Source of the DNA: Populus alba | Lineage: Eukaryota > Streptophyta > Magnoliopsida > Malpighiales > Salicaceae | Assembly (NCBI RefSeq): GCF_005239225.2 | Contig: NC_133297.1 | Location: forward strand, 18,774,147 to 18,838,146 | Reading direction: 5' to 3' | Length of the DNA: 64,000 nucleotides | Shown: positions 59,775 through 64,000 of the stretch, one piece after another | Layout: each line of letters begins with the position of its first letter | Numbering within the stretch: the stretch's first letter is position 1 | The notes under the pieces: model-generated | Database searches by the model: none | What the model was told of the DNA's origin: nothing | The model's input: the letters and a program-made list of their open reading frames with translations, nothing else | Made by a program: the position numbers and the translations under genes

Positions 59775-60000
59775 CTTCCATTGAGATCGTTGGGTGCTGG
59801 ACATAGTAGTTTTTAAGTGCTCAAAAGCTTGAGCTACCTCATCTGTCCATTTGAAAGAATCAATGCGTAACATAGTGTAAGAGGAGATGCAATTGTACCA
59901 TAATTCTAGACAAACTTTCGGTAATAGCTAGTAAGTCCTAAGAAACCACGTAAGCCTTTCACACTACTCGGCTTTGGCCAATCAATCATGATATTACGTG
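59775..60000 (-). pseudogene. Gypsy reverse transcriptase/RNase H junction fragment
   Basis: The minus strand reads [27 protein letters not shown], a stop, NYGTIASPLT, and in a shifted frame the FKWTDEVAQAFEHLKT-like block. This is the thumb/connection region of a gypsy polymerase. It is about 75 codons long, truncated at both ends, and unlike the adjacent Athila, so it comes from another element. Confidence 0.8.
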
Positions 60001-60367
60001 GAATTCATTGGTATTTCGAGTTTTCAACAGCCAAGTGTTCTATTCCTTTGATTTGGAATTTAAATTTCTATTCCAAACCTATCCTGTGTTTGGTTGGGAA
60101 GGCCACTCTCTATTCCTGAGCTTTCCTTTGATTTGGCATTTAAATTTCTGTGTTTGGATGGGAAGATGGGTTTTAAAACACCACTACGTTTGTTAATAGA
60201 ATGGACAGTTCCTTTCAAGAAAGAGAAAGGCCAAATTGTACTAAAAAAAAGCCCCTTGAACTTAACTTCTGAACAAAAAAGATCCTGATTTTCTATCCTA
60301 AACATTATGATTTTTGGAATAGGCTTGTTCTGTTAGGAAATTAACAAAAAAAGAAAAACCCAGCCCA
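60001..60367. other. Spacer with a short direct repeat
   Basis: TCCTTTGATTTGG(A/C)ATTTAAA occurs near 60047 and 60122. No gene recognised. Confidence 0.45.
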
Positions 60368-60564
60368 TAACATCTTTTTAATCGCTCTCTATGTTTCTAT
60401 TAATAATTACAGAAAAAAAAAAGCAGATAGAACTATTCAATTTTTTAATCTAACATCTTTATCAACAATATTTGAAATACATGGAATCATCATTTTTAGA
60501 CAAATAAATCCAAAATATTCTTCCATATTGCACCTCCAAAAACCCATTTAATTTATTGAAACAG

Positions 60565-60747
60565 ACCCAGTCATTTACAGCAGCACCACAATCGCCACCA
60601 GCAACTGCAGTCATCGCCACCCGCACCATTATCCGCAACAATCACAGCGGCACGAGCACAGGCACGGGCTCGGGCTCAAGCCCGAACACCATCAGCATCA
60701 CCAGCTCGAGCACGAACACCATCAGCATCAGCAGCAGCAGCAACAAA
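60565..60747 (+). pseudogene. GH17 Ser/Thr-rich exon, copy 3
   Basis: Acceptor TTGAAACAG and donor-like GTATAT are preserved. The frame encodes GTSTGTGSGSSPNTIS and repeated S(S)TNTIS segments, longer than copy 2. No neighbouring glucanase exon is present. Confidence 0.65.
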
Positions 60748-61154
60748 GTATATTTAATTAGGATTTTCAATTTAGGTTTGTTGTATGGGTTTATAAGACT
60801 TTTTTTGATTTTTCTTTTCTTTTATGACTTGCATACTTAGAATAAGAAGTTGTAAAGAGACGATGAAGATGAGTTGAGGTTTTTCTCTCTATTTTATAAG
60901 TTTCTTTGTCGAATCTATTGTTTAGGAGTAAATTGAAAAAATAATTGGAAAATTATGGGATATTTGCTGGTTGAGTATTATTATTAATTTTTTAAAATAA
61001 AAAATTAGCCCAAGAGAAAAGAAAGGAAAAGTTAATTTTATGAACCAGCTCCATTTACACTTTTACATGGTGCGCTCAGTTCCCAATCTAATGGGATGAG
61101 AAAAGGTAATGTTGAATTCAGAATCGTGACTTCTTTATATATTTTATATCTAGA

Positions 61155-61425
61155 ACACCGGCTTATTTGGTAGAAATTTGATCGGCTTTTTATCGGAGGA
61201 TTGGCCTTCTTTATAGCTGTGGCTTTTCCATTTTTACCTAGCCTGGCTGCTTTAATCGGAGGAATCGCGTTACCCCTTACACTGGCTTATCCATGTTTCA
61301 TGTGGATTTCGATCAAGAAACCCCATCAAAAGGGCCATGGTCGTTGCAGCAGTTTGGAATTTGGCTACCAAAGGCCTACATGCCAACTTCTTCCACCCCG
61401 AATGATAGTTGATCATGAGTGTAGG
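61155..61425 (+). pseudogene. Amino-acid transporter (LHT/AAAP family) C-terminal fragment
   Basis: The frame reads GGLAFFIAVAFPFLPSLAAL, IGGIALPLTLAYPCFMW and ISIKKPHQKG. These are membrane segments near the C-terminus of lysine/histidine-transporter-like permeases, which import amino acids across the plasma membrane. After an internal deletion and frameshift near 61335, a second frame gives VVAAVWNLATKGLHANFFHPE, the protein's end. The rest of the gene is absent. The nearest relative from memory is the LHT8-type subgroup. Confidence 0.75.
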
Positions 61426-61830
61426 AAAAATGCTACATTTTTTTGTAAATGTTAATTCACGTAATATAATACCAAATTATGTATAAAATTTCAACTTTGA
61501 ATTCTCTAATTATAAAATCTTATATCAACAACCTTCTCTATTTTGAAGATAGTTTCACTTGTCAACCTATCATTTGATAATTTTCATTATCCTCGTGTCA
61601 ACTTTGTTAATCAATTCGTTTCATATTTAAAAAATATTCTTGCTGGCTTCATTGACCTTGTTCTCCATATCTTTGGGTTCTGATTCCTTGCCCCGTGATC
61701 TAATGGGTCGTGGATCAGAGTATTTCTTATGGGTATATCTTCGGTTTCCTTACATTTACTAGTTATTAAACTCAATCATGACAACTTGACTGTAACCCAT
61801 AACCTTGTCTTTTGCTAGGTTGACTCATTA
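61426..61830. other. Spacer inside copy II
   Basis: No counterpart in copy I and no gene recognised. Confidence 0.45.
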
Positions 61831-61949
61831 CAAAAAAGGAAGTCCTTCACCAAACCCAGAATTTTTACTGCTTAGTCCACCATCGCTTAGCTAAATATAA
61901 ACACCAAGAAACAAAAAACATTTAAGAAAAAACATTACAAATCACAAGC

Positions 61950-62295
61950 TCAAACACTAATAGATCTTCAAACCCTCCAACACCTCTCACAGTTGCATCC
62001 AAAATCCTCGAATTCCATGACATCAAGAGTTACAATTTTCTCAAGAATCAACTGTGCAATTCTATTGCCAACCTTTTATCTCGAAATCAACATTAGAGTG
62101 ATAACCACAAAAGGGCCTCTATAATAAGCATCTATGACACCAGCACCCACATCAGTCGAGTGCTTCCATGCTAATCCCGATTTGGTTTCTGAAACAACAA
62201 AACTCAGTTTTAGAAACAAAACTAGACAATCGGTGAACATAAATTAAAAGATATGAAGTGAGATTTACCAATACGAGCATAAGTTCCTTAGGTAC
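61950..62295 (-). pseudogene. DUT: dUTPase 3' exons, fragment 2
   Basis: The structure is the same as fragment 1: exon end reading GTYARI (62269-62295), a 79-base intron, and a last exon from 62189 to the stop at 61950-61952. Readable pieces are SGLAWKHSTDVGAGVIDAYYRGP, then [12 protein letters not shown] and DATVRGVGG. It carries the same deletion after GVI as fragment 1, plus its own additional single-base changes near the C-terminus. Confidence 0.86.
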
Positions 62296-62319
62296 AACAT
62301 TGCTCAAATTTGTAGGTAT

Positions 62320-62945
62320 AAGAGTTTTAATATTAAAAATATTATTATTTGGTTTATAAATATTTTTATTTTATGATCATTAATATTAAAAATATTATTA
62401 TTTGTATTATAAATATATTTGTTTTTATTATAATTAATATTATTAATATCATAATTAAGAAATTTTGAAAATATATCATTCATTTTGAAAAACAACCATA
62501 AATTTGATTTAAAGGGTAAAATTATTATTATTATTATTATTATAATTATTATTAAATTAATAAATTTGAAGAAAAATATTATTATTATCGAAGAAAAACA
62601 ATAAGTTATATTTGAAGGGATTAAAAACTATAAAAATTTAGGTCAAAAAAGTTTAATATTATTATTAACTTGGATCTAGAAGGGCATGTCAGACCCAAGT
62701 TGCTTGAAAGTGGCAGGGAGCAGACCGAAATCCCTTGTGTCTTGCAACCCTCCCTGGGTCAAGAGTCAAGCCCTAAGTTAATGGGTCCGCGTCAGGACCC
62801 AATACTCTTGGGTCTTGTGTCTTCACTCAACTCTAATGGATTCAGAATGCAGTCACACCCAAGGCTTTTGGATTCGCCATTTAAGAGGAACCCAAAGTTC
62901 TTGGGCCTGGTGTTATAGACGGATTCACTTAATCTTGAGTAAGTT
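62320..62945. repeat. ATT-rich section followed by GGGTC array
   Basis: 62320-62660 is ATT-rich with a microsatellite at 62523-62545. 62680-62945 has GGGTC/GACCC units and ends CTTGAGTAAGTTTATT, as at 39648-39661. It belongs to the same repeat family as 36412-38046. Confidence 0.7.
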
Positions 62946-62954
62946 TATTATTAA

Positions 62955-63067
62955 TGTTGCACGTGTGCGGCGTCACGGCGAAAACATCCACTCTCATATT
63001 TTTGTATTATCTAAAAATGTGGCAAATGTGTGGAGACAAGGAATTCTTGTCTTTTATTAGTGGAAAA
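62955..63067 (-). other. Ogre leader fragment
   Basis: Sequence between the GGGTC array and the primer site. By position it is the untranslated leader of Ogre copy C, truncated. Confidence 0.4.
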
Positions 63068-63085
63068 ATGGAATGGGAGTCGCCA
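63068..63085 (-). other. Ogre primer-binding site (copy C)
   Basis: The minus strand reads TGGCGACTCCCATTCCAT directly inside the LTR. Confidence 0.72.
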
Positions 63086-64000
63086 CCTATTATTTTGCTC
63101 ACTAAGAACCTTAACTGGTCTCAGAGATCGAGTATGGAGACTGGTTGCGTAAAGGGAAGGTATTAGCACCCCAAATACGCCCTACCTAAGGTAAGTTGCA
63201 TTGTTTTATTGTCTGATAAAATCTAAGGTTTTGTCGTGTTTTCTAGTTGTTGGTCCGTCTATGGTTTAAGAAAAGTCCTCCTCGGTAAGGAGATCCTTAT
63301 CTTATCAGGTAAAACCTAACTATTCTGACGTCAATAAAAGAATTTAATATTCAAAATACGTATTACGTATAAGGTCGTAACTCAGATATTAAAAGAAAAC
63401 AAAATAATTTTTTTTTGAAATTTTTTTTTAAAATATTGGCCTAGTACTCATGACTTTAATAAATTGGTTATTAAAGCCAAAATGCATGCTAATACAAATT
63501 TTTGAATCTTTGTTATATGAAAATATGATATGATTTTTTTATTATTATTTTTGAAAAACTAGGCCATATGCATGAAAACAAAATATTTTTTTATTTTTTT
63601 TTTTTAAATGTCTTGACGAAAACCAGTATTTTAATATGTTTGTATCTTTACAGTATAAAAATACAAGCCAGTATTGATTAAAATGTAGTAAAAATATTTA
63701 CGGAAAATCACAAATTTTTTGAAATAATTTTTAAAGAATTTATTTATTTTTTCTTTTTTTTTGTGGCTGGGCCAGGACCCGGCCCGACAAAAAACTGGGC
63801 CGAAATCATCCAAAAATAAAATCAGACCTACTTTCTACAAGGGTGGACTCAGCCCAACCATATGGAGCCCAGCCCGGAGGAACAATTGGCTGGTTAATTA
63901 TAATTAGTTGGTTACTGTACGCGGCACAGTAGCAAGCTAATAGTATTGCAGAACGTGAATTGCTCACGTACTGCATTCAAAGGAAAACAACAGAGAAGAG
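63086..64000 (-). mobile_element. Ogre/Tat-type LTR (copy C), runs off the window
   Basis: The inner end contains GGGAAGGTATTAGCACCCC as in copies A and B, but the rest diverges, so it is a different subfamily. 63450-63580 matches 15030-15190 on the opposite strand. A GGGCC/GGACCC-rich stretch lies at 63765-63880. Confidence 0.72.

Larger units (their letters stand above)
60368..62300 (+). repeat. Segmental duplication, copy II
   Basis: It is collinear with 40012-41345 but holds an additional insert at about 61110-61830 that includes a transporter-gene fragment. Confidence 0.82.

Overview
The window reads as repeat-rich plant nuclear DNA, most likely pericentromeric or otherwise heterochromatic. 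The evidence is Ty3/gypsy elements of three plant lineages, CACTA, hAT and Mutator-type transposons, and intron-bearing fragments of plant genes. The wording of the gene fragments and LTRs recalls Populus/Salix, but this is from memory and unchecked. I find no intact host gene and no intact autonomous transposon.

Layout. 1-6341: an Ogre-type LTR (minus strand) holding two nested DNA transposons with clean target-site duplications, a hAT (1307-3295, 8 bp) and a Mutator-like element (3725-5042, 10 bp). 7115-14255: a decayed Tekay/Del-like chromovirus on the plus strand with a truncated 5' LTR, Met-type primer site, gag remnant, RT, RNase H, integrase, chromodomain-like tail, polypurine tract and a 3' LTR carrying a 37-bp minisatellite. 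14262-15595: GGGTC-type short repeats and a probable Ogre LTR fragment. 15635-18125: an Athila LTR, Asp-type primer site and gag fragment. 18430-23700: a duplicated segment whose second copy is split by a CACTA element (about 19212-23484) with transposase remnants. 23712-24400: a first-exon fragment of a GH17 glucanase gene and a copia gag fragment. 25182-31181: chromovirus LTR pieces (minus), a second Ogre LTR, a 49-bp minisatellite and a 200-bp tandem repeat. 31640-36151: an internally deleted Athila (minus) inside a pair of 210-bp inverted repeats.

36412-43253 is the gene-graveyard part. It holds a truncated, frameshifted GH17 beta-1,3-glucanase with a tandemly duplicated upstream region, extra copies of its Ser/Thr-rich exon, a dUTPase 3' fragment, a copia integrase fragment and a TIME FOR COFFEE-like fragment. 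43440-51222 is a Tat-lineage element (minus) with gag, protease, RT, RNase H, a second RNase H and integrase. 51222-59483 is an Athila-lineage element (minus) with both LTRs, the 3' one truncated. 59775-62945 holds a gypsy RT fragment and a second copy of the GH17-exon/dUTPase module, this time with an amino-acid-transporter fragment inside. 63068-64000 is a third Ogre primer site and LTR that runs off the window.

The coding regions do not form a working host pathway. Their order records nested insertion, LTR recombination, gene-fragment capture and segmental duplication. The most distinctive signals are repeated C(UUCG)G-type hairpins in the chromovirus LTRs, two copies of a multi-gene-fragment module that share the same disabling deletion in the dUTPase piece, and an LTR bracketed by both a polypurine tract and a primer site. 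I did not find a convincing new defence or regulatory system.
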